A stretch of 40,746 nt of DNA from Lachnospiraceae bacterium. Lineage in GTDB: Bacteria > Bacillota > Clostridia > Lachnospirales > Lachnospiraceae. Where the stretch lies: the NCBI GenBank assembly GCA_017453865.1, contig JAFTEC010000018.1:1-40746 (forward strand), read 5' to 3'. Position 1 is the first letter of the stretch. The number at the start of each line of letters is the position of its first letter. This document shows, in pieces, positions 32,730 to 40,438 of this stretch. The position numbers and the translations under genes were made by a program. The notes beneath the pieces are model-generated. The model was not told the DNA's origin and did no database searches. It saw nothing but the letters and a program-made list of their open reading frames with translations.

Positions 32730-32819
32730 TTATTGCAGCAGCCAGGAATTAATGAGAATATCCGTTAAGGACAGGGAACCCTGGGCATCGATAAGTGAAT
32801 CGTAAAAGTATTGTTTCAT
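32730..32819 (-). pseudogene. N-terminal fragment of the DUF4956 gene, out of frame
   Basis: ATG at 32819, preceded by AAGGAG, opens a 29-codon frame MKQYFYDSLIDAQGS... ending ILINSWLLQ and TAA. It starts 17 bases after the VTC gene stop. Adding one base near 32740 would join it to the DUF4956 frame just before its first membrane helix, giving a protein of about 226 residues, which is closer to the family size. It may instead be a short leader peptide. Confidence 0.5.
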
Positions 32820-32835
32820 AAATTCAGCTCCTTTT

Positions 32836-33525
32836 TTATATCAGACTTGATGATACCAGTCTCGCACGAATGTATTTTGAATTTGAGATCCTGCTTGCTT
32901 CCGCTTTTTCTATCGCGTCCTTGATGAAGGAAAGAAGGAAGGAATCGTACTTTACCTCCATGGTGATCTGCGAGGGCGGCGCCACGGGATACATGGTAAG
33001 ATCCTTATTGAAAAGATCAAGATCTGCCTCCGTAGCCATAAGATCACGGTCAAAGGTAACCCTGATATCGTTTATATCGTAAATAAACGCATATCGCCTG
33101 TATTCCACTATGGTCTTCGGGATATAGGTGTTTTCGGTCATTTCAAAGTAAAGATATTTACCGAGCTCCCCCTTATCACAGAGAACAGAATAATCACGGT
33201 TCATTAAGCATAAAGCCTCCTCCGCGGAAATAACAAGAGAGCGCTTTCTGCAAAGATCATTGAATTTTTCCTTTAACTCAAGCTTTATGATATCGGATCC
33301 GCCGTAAATACGTAAACGGATTTTTTTACGGTTTTCAAGTCCGTTTATCTTTTCCTTAAAGTCCCTGTTATATACGGAATCAAAATAAAGAGAGCGGATA
33401 CTGTATCCGTCGGATTGTGAATTATGGGAATCCGGCTCCATCACGGCGCCGAGCACCCTTTTTAACCTGCTTACCTTACTGTCCTCCAGAATATATTTTA
33501 GCTCCGAACGCTTTACGTCAAGCAC
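32836..33525 (-). CDS. VTC-domain polyphosphate polymerase-like protein
   Basis: The 229-residue protein is a stand-alone VTC domain of the CYTH/triphosphate tunnel fold. Visible tunnel strands are RSLYFDS, KKIRLRIYG, KLELKEK, VEYRRYAF, VTFDRDL and TMEVKYDSF, supplying the basic and acidic residues that bind triphosphate and metal. Yeast Vtc4 makes polyphosphate with this domain, but bacterial stand-alone members are little studied. It starts with GTG overlapping the upstream stop by eight bases, with GGAGGA about eight bases before. The link to the polysaccharide genes downstream is by operon context only. Confidence 0.85.
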   Translation of the reverse strand: MLDVKRSELKYILEDSKVSRLKRVLGAVMEPDSHNSQSDGYSIRSLYFDSVYNRDFKEKINGLENRKKIRLRIYGGSDIIKLELKEKFNDLCRKRSLVISAEEALCLMNRDYSVLCDKGELGKYLYFEMTENTYIPKTIVEYRRYAFIYDINDIRVTFDRDLMATEADLDLFNKDLTMYPVAPPSQITMEVKYDSFLLSFIKDAIEKAEASRISNSKYIRARLVSSSLI

Positions 33526-34138
33526 CTGAACCGTCCTCCGATCCCTTTATTTCCTCAAGGGGCTTCAGCGAACAAAGATCATTGTAGGTATAAAAGATCC
33601 TGCTGCTTTTCCCTGCCCTAAGCTGGCATATCAATCCCGGAATGAAGAGCAGGAAAAAAAATACAGCGGCTAAAAGCTTACTGTCATATATACAGAAGTA
33701 AAGCGTCGTACTTCCGAAAAAAGCCCCGAGAAAAGCGGAAATAAACACAAGGAATATATCCGAAGCGCTAAGGAGTGATAATAATGAAATTACATGGTTA
33801 ATGATCATACTTACGGCATATATCGCAGCAAATCCAGCGAAGATAAAGATAACAAAAAAATAGAGCTGCATAAGCTTATTGGAGGTCAGACGGGAGGTAA
33901 AAAGTATCCCTACATAGCCGCCGGCCATGCCAGAAATAAGAAAAAGGAGGGTACTTAAGGCCCTTCTTCCTACGAAGCATAGGAGCAGAGAAAAAATCAT
34001 AATTAAGAACAGGGAAAGCAATATCATAAGCTCCTTTGAAAAAAGCCCCTCCGACAATCCGTTCTCAAATGAAGGGAGCCTTAGCAAAAAGCTTCCTTTA
34101 AGCTGATAGGATAATTCAGAAAACACAGCCGCTGTCAA
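33518..34138 (-). CDS. Unrecognised polytopic membrane protein, first gene of the exopolysaccharide operon
   Basis: The protein has about five hydrophobic segments, including a Gly-rich one (LISGMAGGYVGILF) and a Phe-rich one near the end, then a soluble tail of about 35 residues. There is a faint resemblance to DUF4203/TMEM198-like proteins, not enough to name it. Start choice: the frame is open from an ATG at 34180 that has no ribosome binding site, whereas TTG at 34138 follows a strong GGGAGGGGGG run (34145-34154); the TTG is preferred, giving 206 residues. It overlaps the VTC gene by eight bases and lies just behind the operon promoter. Confidence 0.65.
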   Translation of the reverse strand: MTAAVFSELSYQLKGSFLLRLPSFENGLSEGLFSKELMILLSLFLIMIFSLLLCFVGRRALSTLLFLISGMAGGYVGILFTSRLTSNKLMQLYFFVIFIFAGFAAIYAVSMIINHVISLLSLLSASDIFLVFISAFLGAFFGSTTLYFCIYDSKLLAAVFFFLLFIPGLICQLRAGKSSRIFYTYNDLCSLKPLEEIKGSEDGSGA

Positions 34139-34206
34139 GAAATACCCCCCTCCCTGCGTAATACCGCTTTCAAACAGCATAAGGTGTATACATTATACAT
34201 TTTTTT

Positions 34207-34235
34207 ATAATAACACTTTCCGTTTTTTAAGTCAA
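34207..34235 (-). promoter_or_regulatory. Promoter of the exopolysaccharide operon
   Basis: On the minus strand TTGACT (34235-34230), a 17-bp spacer and TATTAT (34212-34207) each match five of six consensus bases. A perfect TATAAT lies further down at 34197-34192 but has no -35 box at the right distance; it could be an alternative start. Confidence 0.6.
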
Positions 34236-34251
34236 AAAGAAATAGTTGCCG

Positions 34252-34280
34252 TTTACTATAACAGAAAATAATGATAAAAT
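34252..34280 (+). promoter_or_regulatory. Sigma-A-type promoter for radC
   Basis: TTTACT (34252-34257), a 17-bp spacer and TAAAAT (34275-34280) preceded by TGA form an extended -10 promoter, divergent from the operon promoter on the other strand. The leader would be about 40 nt. Confidence 0.5.
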
Positions 34281-34327
34281 GATATATCTGTCCTTTGGGG
34301 GAACTCCTTGTAGGCAAAAGGAGTACT

Positions 34328-35023
34328 ATGAGAGACAGGTTAAAGGAATTGCCGGGTAATGAACGGCCTTACGAGAGATGCGAGGAGTACGGGGCGGAAT
34401 ATTTAAGCGACGCCGAGCTTCTGGCGGTAATCCTGCGTAACGGGAGCAGGGATATGAATTCCCTGGAAACAGCAAAGGAGATACTGAAAAAAGCGGGGCC
34501 GGAGGGTTCTGTTGCCGGAATTGAAAGCATAGCGGACAGTGATCTTTTGTCAATTCCCGGTATCGGAAGGGTAAAGCTTATCCTGATAAAATGCCTTACG
34601 GAATATTCAAAGAGGCTCTGGAAGGCAAGATTAAAGGGAAATGTATGCTTTGACCATCCGAAAAAATGCGCAAGGTTTTTTATGGAGGATATGAGGCACC
34701 TCTCTCATGAAGAGGTAAGAGCCGTGCTTCTTGACACAAAGGCAAACCTTATCTCTTCCCATGTGCTTACAAAGGGACTTGCGGACAGGTCGCTTTTAAG
34801 CCCTAGAGAGCTTTTTTCACTGGCATTGAAGAAAAATGCGTCCCAGGTCATCGTTCTTCATAACCACCCGAGCGGCGATCCCAGTCCCAGCTCAGAGGAC
34901 ATCGAGATGACGAAGCTTCTTATAATTGCGGGAAATATCATCGGTGTAAAGCTCACGGACTCTATAATAATAGGGGATGGCACGTACGTCAGCATGAGGG
35001 AGAGATACAGCTCCGAATGGTAA
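34328..35023 (+). CDS. radC: RadC-family JAB/MPN domain protein
   Basis: The 231-residue protein has an N-terminal helix-hairpin-helix (LLSIPGIGRVKLI) and a JAB/MPN domain with the metal motif HNHPSGDPSPSSED (about residue 178). RadC was once tied to DNA repair but its activity is unsettled; the fold suggests a metal-dependent hydrolase. AAGGAG four bases before the ATG at 34328 fixes the start; an 11-codon upstream extension is not supported. Its place before mreB is common in Firmicutes. Confidence 0.93.
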   Translation: MRDRLKELPGNERPYERCEEYGAEYLSDAELLAVILRNGSRDMNSLETAKEILKKAGPEGSVAGIESIADSDLLSIPGIGRVKLILIKCLTEYSKRLWKARLKGNVCFDHPKKCARFFMEDMRHLSHEEVRAVLLDTKANLISSHVLTKGLADRSLLSPRELFSLALKKNASQVIVLHNHPSGDPSPSSEDIEMTKLLIIAGNIIGVKLTDSIIIGDGTYVSMRERYSSEW

Positions 35024-35122
35024 CTGTCGGGAAGACGTTCTGCGGGATCGTTTTTCGAACCCTTTAAGAAATGTGCCTAAGTGTAAGGGACAGAACAGAG
35101 TATTAAGTATAAAGGAGAAAAA

Positions 35123-36145
35123 ATGTCAAACCTACCGGCTTTCGGTATTGATCTTGGTACCGGAAACATCAAGATCTACAATAATTTGGATGGCACCATC
35201 CTTAGAGAAAAAAATATGATCGCCGTTATGAAGAAGGACACCCTTTTAGCCTACGGCGATGATGCCTACGATATGTATGAGAAGGCTCCCGCAAATATCA
35301 GGACCAGCTTTCCCTTGAATAACGGTGTCATAGCGGATATAAAGGATATGCAGACCGTATTAAAGTGCTTCATAACCGACCTCACCGCAAAGCAGAAGTA
35401 TAACGGTGCCGACTTCTTCCTCTCTGTACCGAAGGACATTACCGAGGTGGAGAAAAGAGCCTTCTATGACCTTATAAGCGATGCCAACGTAAAGGCAAAG
35501 CGAATAATGATAGTAGACAAGGCCGTGGCCGACGGACTGGGCCTCAATGTGGACGTAAAGACGAGCCAGGGAATGCTTGTGGTCAATTCCGGCTTTGACA
35601 CAACAGAGATCTCCATACTGTCCCTCGGTGGCATAGTCCTTTCAAAGCTTATAAAGATAGGCGGGAGAAAATTTGATGAAGCCATAATAGGAGCCGTGAG
35701 AAGAGAGTACAGCCTGATAATCGGTGAAAAGACCGCGGAAAAGGTAAAGATACAGCTATCCTCCCCGGACTATGATGATACTGTGCCTCCCGTGGTCTAC
35801 GGAAGGGATATCGAAACCGGACTTCCGGTGGAGAGACAGATCCCTGTGGAGCTTATCGAGAGCGCATTAAACGAGAATATCAATATTATAATCGACAATA
35901 TAAAGGTGATCCTTGAACGCACGCCCCCGGAGCTTGCTGCGGATGTTTACCGCCATGGGATCTACCTTACCGGAGGATCAGCCTCCTTACGGAATTTCGG
36001 AAAACTCATAAATAAGGGCACTAACCTGAAGGTCAATCTGGCCGAGGATCCGGTCAGCACCGTGGCTCTCGGACTTGCCCGTGTTATAAAGGAGGAGCAT
36101 TACCGCTCTGTTGCCTATTCGATAGACGGAATGTCTCCGAGATAA
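35123..36145 (+). CDS. mreB: MreB-family rod-shape protein with altered nucleotide site
   Basis: The 340-residue protein aligns with MreB along its length: phosphate-1 FGIDLGTGNIKIY (residues 7-19), KIGGRKFDEAII and YLTGGSASLRNFGKL. The phosphate-2 loop, normally DIGGGTTE, reads NSGFDTTE (155-162), losing the key aspartate and two glycines; the catalytic EEP segment reads VDK. ATP hydrolysis may therefore be weak or absent. MreB filaments guide side-wall synthesis through MreC, MreD, RodA and PBP2, all encoded next. AAGGAG lies upstream of the ATG. A second, standard mreB elsewhere in the genome is possible. Confidence 0.9.
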   Translation: MSNLPAFGIDLGTGNIKIYNNLDGTILREKNMIAVMKKDTLLAYGDDAYDMYEKAPANIRTSFPLNNGVIADIKDMQTVLKCFITDLTAKQKYNGADFFLSVPKDITEVEKRAFYDLISDANVKAKRIMIVDKAVADGLGLNVDVKTSQGMLVVNSGFDTTEISILSLGGIVLSKLIKIGGRKFDEAIIGAVRREYSLIIGEKTAEKVKIQLSSPDYDDTVPPVVYGRDIETGLPVERQIPVELIESALNENINIIIDNIKVILERTPPELAADVYRHGIYLTGGSASLRNFGKLINKGTNLKVNLAEDPVSTVALGLARVIKEEHYRSVAYSIDGMSPR

Positions 36146-36151
36146 AGAAAT

Positions 36152-37033
36152 ATGCCCAGAGTACACATCAAGCGTCAGAAATTTGTGATGCCGGGCCGTT
36201 ATATCCTGCTCATCATAACCATTCTCTGTATAGCGCTGATGCTCCTCACCTTTTTTACGGATGCTGTGTCAGGACCTCTTTCCTATGTGGCGAATTACAC
36301 CATTGTTCCGGTGGAAAGAGGACTGAATGCCATAGGGGAGCGTTTCAGTCTCAGAGTGGAGGAATGGCAGTCCTTAAAGAATGTCTTAAACGAGAATGAG
36401 GAATTAAAGAAAGAAATACAGGATCTAACCCTTGAAAAGAACCAGCTTATCGCAGACAGGTACGAGCTGCAGGAGCTCCGGGACCTCTACGGACTCGAGG
36501 ACAGGTTCGGGGAATATGACAAGATCGGTGCGAGGATCATCGGAAAGGATCCCGGTAACTGGTTTTCCGTATTCCTTATCGACAAGGGCGAAGCGGACGG
36601 TATAAAAAAGAATATGAACGTGATCGCCGGAGACGGTCTCGTGGGGATCATTACCGAGGTGGGACCTGACTATTCAACGGTCAGGGCTCTTATTGACGAT
36701 GCAAGTAATGTGAGCTCAATGGTTCTTTCCACCTCGGATACGGTTATGGTCACGGGGGATCTGAAGCTTATGGATTCCGGAGAGATCCGCTTTTCACAGC
36801 TTTCAAATCAGGACTCCACCGCAGCGGTGGGGGATGAGATAGTCACCTCCAATATTTCAAACAGGTTCCTTCCGGAGCTTACCGTAGGCTATATAAGCTC
36901 CATCGAAACGGATCCCAATAATCTGACAAGATCCGGTACCCTCACTCCGGCAGTGGATTTTCAGCACTTAAGCACAGTCGTCGTGATAAGGGAGTTAAAG
37001 GTTACCAGCGATCTCGGGGAGGACCAGAGGTGA
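36152..37033 (+). CDS. mreC: Rod shape-determining protein MreC
   Basis: The 293-residue protein has an N-terminal membrane helix (about 17-36), a coiled coil (about 70-110, ENEELKKEIQDLTLEKNQL) and the beta-barrel domain of MreC (IGARIIGKDPGNWFSVFLID, GDGLVGIITEVG, DDASNVSSMV). It links the inner MreB filament to PBP2 outside. It starts six bases after mreB and its stop overlaps mreD (GTGA). Confidence 0.95.
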   Translation: MPRVHIKRQKFVMPGRYILLIITILCIALMLLTFFTDAVSGPLSYVANYTIVPVERGLNAIGERFSLRVEEWQSLKNVLNENEELKKEIQDLTLEKNQLIADRYELQELRDLYGLEDRFGEYDKIGARIIGKDPGNWFSVFLIDKGEADGIKKNMNVIAGDGLVGIITEVGPDYSTVRALIDDASNVSSMVLSTSDTVMVTGDLKLMDSGEIRFSQLSNQDSTAAVGDEIVTSNISNRFLPELTVGYISSIETDPNNLTRSGTLTPAVDFQHLSTVVVIRELKVTSDLGEDQR

Positions 37034-37554
37034 AGAAGAGGATCTTTATGCTGGTTTTAATCTTCATATCCTTCTGCCTGCAGTGTACGCTTTTTAAAGC
37101 CCTGTCCTTGGGAAAGGTGGGTCCGAACCTCCTCCTTATGCTCACCAGTATCTTCGGCTTTACGGGCGGGAAAAAGGACGGAATGTTTGCGGGCTTTTTT
37201 GCCGGACTCTTTACCGACATACTCTACGGAAACGGGCTTATCGGCTTTTTCATGCTGCTATTTGTGTGGGCAGGCTTCGTAAACGGCATGTTCAATACCC
37301 TTTTTTATCCCGAGGATATAAAGCTTCCCCTTATACTTACCACCTTCAGTGACTTTATCGCGGGCTTTCTGACCTATGTTTTTTTGTTCCTTTTAAGGTC
37401 AAGGCTGGATCTTGGTTTCTATACAGTCCATGTGATACTTCCGGAAACTGTCTATACCCTTGTTGTCACCATAATCCTCTATAAGCCCGTGCTGTTTCTG
37501 TCCGGGCTTTTTGATGATGACGCTTCGGGAGAACGGAAGGTGAAGGATGCTTGA
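37030..37554 (+). CDS. mreD: Rod shape-determining protein MreD
   Basis: The 174-residue polytopic membrane protein has about five helices, with FAGFFAGLFTDILYG typical of the family. The GTG start overlaps the mreC stop; the 3' end overlaps the PBP2 gene by eight bases. It completes the MreBCD set. Confidence 0.9.
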   Translation: MKKRIFMLVLIFISFCLQCTLFKALSLGKVGPNLLLMLTSIFGFTGGKKDGMFAGFFAGLFTDILYGNGLIGFFMLLFVWAGFVNGMFNTLFYPEDIKLPLILTTFSDFIAGFLTYVFLFLLRSRLDLGFYTVHVILPETVYTLVVTIILYKPVLFLSGLFDDDASGERKVKDA

Positions 37555-40438
37555 ACAGCTTCGTGACAAGATCGTAGGTGTGATGACCTCCCGCCTTTTC
37601 GTTCTGACGGTTGCGATCTTCATTCTTTTTTCCGTCCTGACCGTAAGGCTTTTCAAGCTGCAGATAATAGAGGGCGAGTCCTACCTTGACAATTTCACCT
37701 TAAAGATCGAAAGGGAGAAGACCATAAAAAGTACCCGGGGCTCCATCTTTGACAGAAACGGGATCTCCCTTGCAAAGGACACTCTTGCCTACTCCGTTAC
37801 GATAGAGGATAATTACGACTCCGGCTCGAAGAAGAATATGGAGATCAATAATACGATAGTGAGCCTTATGGAGATAATAGAGGGTAACGGGGACAAGCTG
37901 ATAAAGGACTTCGGCATAATCCTTGACGGATCCGGAAATTACCAGTTTACAATGGAGGGTACGAGGCAGCAGAGGTTCTTAGCGGATCTCTACGGAAGGA
38001 ACAGTACGGAGGACCTTAAGGCAAGGGAAAAGAATGCATCCCCTGACGACATAATCGATTATCTCTGCTCCGAAAAAAAATTCGGTATCGGGACCTATAC
38101 CCTTAAGGCTGACGGAAGCTATGATTTCACGCCTGAGGTGGGATTTTCAAAGGAGGATCTATTAAAGATAATCACAGTAAGGTATAACCTCAGCCTTAAC
38201 AGCTTCCAGAAGTATATCTCCACCACCGTTGCCACAAATGTTAATGAGAAAACCGTGGCAGAGGTCATGGAGCACAGGGATGAGCTGAGGGGCGTCGATA
38301 TCTCCGAGGATACGATCCGTGAGTATATTGATGACCCGAGCTTTTCACATATTCTCGGCTATACCGGAAAGATAAGTGAGGAAGAGCTTATCGAATTCAA
38401 TAAGGAGTCTGATATCGATGCGGCCCTTGACGCAAGGAATTACGAATTAAATGACTACGTGGGCAAGGCCGGCATAGAGCAGGTAATGGAGCGGAAGCTT
38501 CAGGGGAAAAAGGGCAGACAGACCATCTTCGTAGATAATCTCGGCCGTGTCACGGAGACCGGGGACAAGACCGATCCCGTTGCGGGAAATGACCTTTACC
38601 TGACCATTGATTCAGACCTGCAGAAGGCGGTTTATAAGATACTGGAGCAGAAGATCGCCGGTATCGTCATTTCAAAGATCGTTGATGAAAAGCCGGATGA
38701 TTTCAGTGAGGTAAAGAGCGCTGATATCACGATACCGATAGACAATGTGTATTTTGCGCTTTTTGACAATAATTACTTAAGTATCGACCACCTGTCGGGC
38801 GAAAACGCCGGACCCAATGAAAGGGATGTCTATTCCGCCTTTTCCGCAAAGCAGGACGCAGTTATCAGTCATCTGAGGGAGGAGCTTTTAAACGGGGTCT
38901 TATCCTTTAATGACCAGGTACTGGAGGAGCAGTCCTATGAGGCCTATGTGGTATCCCTTCTGCAGTCCTCAAGGAGAAACGTGCTTTTAAGGGATCTTAT
39001 AGATCAGGATAACGAGGTCTACCTTAAGTGGAAGGACGGCAGCGCCTCATTAAGAGAGTATCTTAAGGAGGCGGTTGCCAAGGGGTGGATCGATCCGACA
39101 AAGATAAATACCGAGGAAAAATACCTGGATTCCGATGAGGTCTATCTTATGCTGGTGGACTATATCTTAGAGGAATTAAAAAACGACAGGGATTTTTCAA
39201 AGAGGATAATAAAATATATGATCCGTCAGGACGAGATCACCGGCTTCCAGATCTGCCACCTTCTTTATGAACAGGGAAAGATAAGGGATGTGGGGAATAA
39301 TCTTAAGGAGCTTGACAGCGGTGAGATCACTCCCTACCGCTTCATGAAAAAGCGTCTGGAGACCCTGGAGATCACTCCCGCGGATCTCGCGCTTGACCCC
39401 TGCTCCGGCTCAAGTGTGGTTACGGACGTCAATACGGGTGAGGTTCTCGCCTGTGTATCATATCCCAGCTTTGACAATTCAAAGCTTGCAAATACGGTCG
39501 ATGCGGAGTATTTCTCTTCCCTGCAGAACGATAAGTCCCTGCCTCTTTACGACTATGCTACACAGCAGAAGACGGCTCCCGGCTCCTCCTTTAAGCCTAT
39601 TTCCTCTGCGGCGGGTCTCGAAGAGGGTGTCATAAATGCCGGAGAAAATATCGACTGTGAAGGTCTTTTTGAAAAGATCACCCCTTCGCCGAAGTGCTGG
39701 ATCTATCCACACGGAACCCACGGCAATCTGGAGATTACCGGCGCCATAGAGAATTCCTGCAACTTCTTCTTTTATGAGGTGGGATACCGACTTGCAAGCC
39801 GCGGCGGGATCTACAATAATGATTACGGTATAAAGAGACTAACTAAATATGTGGATCTTTTCGGCCTCACGGATAAGTCCGGTATCGAGATCACCGAATC
39901 CGAGCCCGATGTCTCCACCCAGGACGTTGTCCGTTCCGCCATCGGACAGGGCAGCCACTCCTATACGACCGTGGGTCTCGCAAGATATGTGAACGCCGTT
40001 GCAAATGAGAAAAGATGCTATAACTTAAGCATCCTTGACAAGCTGACGGATGCAAACGGGAACGTGATCACCGACTACAGCCCTACCGTCAGAAACGAGA
40101 TAAATATGGCCAGCTCCACCTGGAACCTGATACATGAGGGTATGCGGAAGGCTGTGGAGAGCTACGGAGCCTTTGAGGACTTTCCGATGACTGCGGGAGG
40201 AAAGACCGGTACCGCCCAGCAGATAACCACCAGACCGAACCATGCGGTATTTATAGGCTTTGCGCCTTACAATAAGCCGGAGATCTCCGTTGCTACCCGT
40301 ATTGCCTACGGCTACACCTCATCCAATGCGGCGGAGGTCACAAGGGACATTTTCAAGTATTACTTTAAGACAGAGGACAAGGAAGATATAATAAGAGGAG
40401 AGGCAGTACTTCCGGACAGTACCGCCATTTCGGACTGA
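37547..40438 (+). CDS. mrdA: Class B penicillin-binding protein 2 with large insertion
   Basis: The 963-residue transpeptidase partner of RodA has an N-terminal membrane helix (about 17-37), a PBP dimerisation domain, and a transpeptidase domain with SSFK (Ser680-Lys683), SCN (737-739) and KTG (886-888). Classical PBP2 has about 620-720 residues. The excess is mainly an insertion of about 240 residues (about 370-615), largely helical and charged, between the TIDSDLQKAVYKIL segment and DVNTGEVLACVSYP. Similar long PBP2 proteins are recalled from Lachnospiraceae. It overlaps mreD by eight bases, with GAAGG upstream, and rodA by one base (TGATG). Confidence 0.94.
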   Translation: MLEQLRDKIVGVMTSRLFVLTVAIFILFSVLTVRLFKLQIIEGESYLDNFTLKIEREKTIKSTRGSIFDRNGISLAKDTLAYSVTIEDNYDSGSKKNMEINNTIVSLMEIIEGNGDKLIKDFGIILDGSGNYQFTMEGTRQQRFLADLYGRNSTEDLKAREKNASPDDIIDYLCSEKKFGIGTYTLKADGSYDFTPEVGFSKEDLLKIITVRYNLSLNSFQKYISTTVATNVNEKTVAEVMEHRDELRGVDISEDTIREYIDDPSFSHILGYTGKISEEELIEFNKESDIDAALDARNYELNDYVGKAGIEQVMERKLQGKKGRQTIFVDNLGRVTETGDKTDPVAGNDLYLTIDSDLQKAVYKILEQKIAGIVISKIVDEKPDDFSEVKSADITIPIDNVYFALFDNNYLSIDHLSGENAGPNERDVYSAFSAKQDAVISHLREELLNGVLSFNDQVLEEQSYEAYVVSLLQSSRRNVLLRDLIDQDNEVYLKWKDGSASLREYLKEAVAKGWIDPTKINTEEKYLDSDEVYLMLVDYILEELKNDRDFSKRIIKYMIRQDEITGFQICHLLYEQGKIRDVGNNLKELDSGEITPYRFMKKRLETLEITPADLALDPCSGSSVVTDVNTGEVLACVSYPSFDNSKLANTVDAEYFSSLQNDKSLPLYDYATQQKTAPGSSFKPISSAAGLEEGVINAGENIDCEGLFEKITPSPKCWIYPHGTHGNLEITGAIENSCNFFFYEVGYRLASRGGIYNNDYGIKRLTKYVDLFGLTDKSGIEITESEPDVSTQDVVRSAIGQGSHSYTTVGLARYVNAVANEKRCYNLSILDKLTDANGNVITDYSPTVRNEINMASSTWNLIHEGMRKAVESYGAFEDFPMTAGGKTGTAQQITTRPNHAVFIGFAPYNKPEISVATRIAYGYTSSNAAEVTRDIFKYYFKTEDKEDIIRGEAVLPDSTAISD

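Noticed and set aside
34135-34317. 60-codon minus-strand frame upstream of the operon
   Set aside because: It spans both divergent promoters, and its Lys/Tyr/Cys-rich sequence looks like translated A/T-rich spacer.
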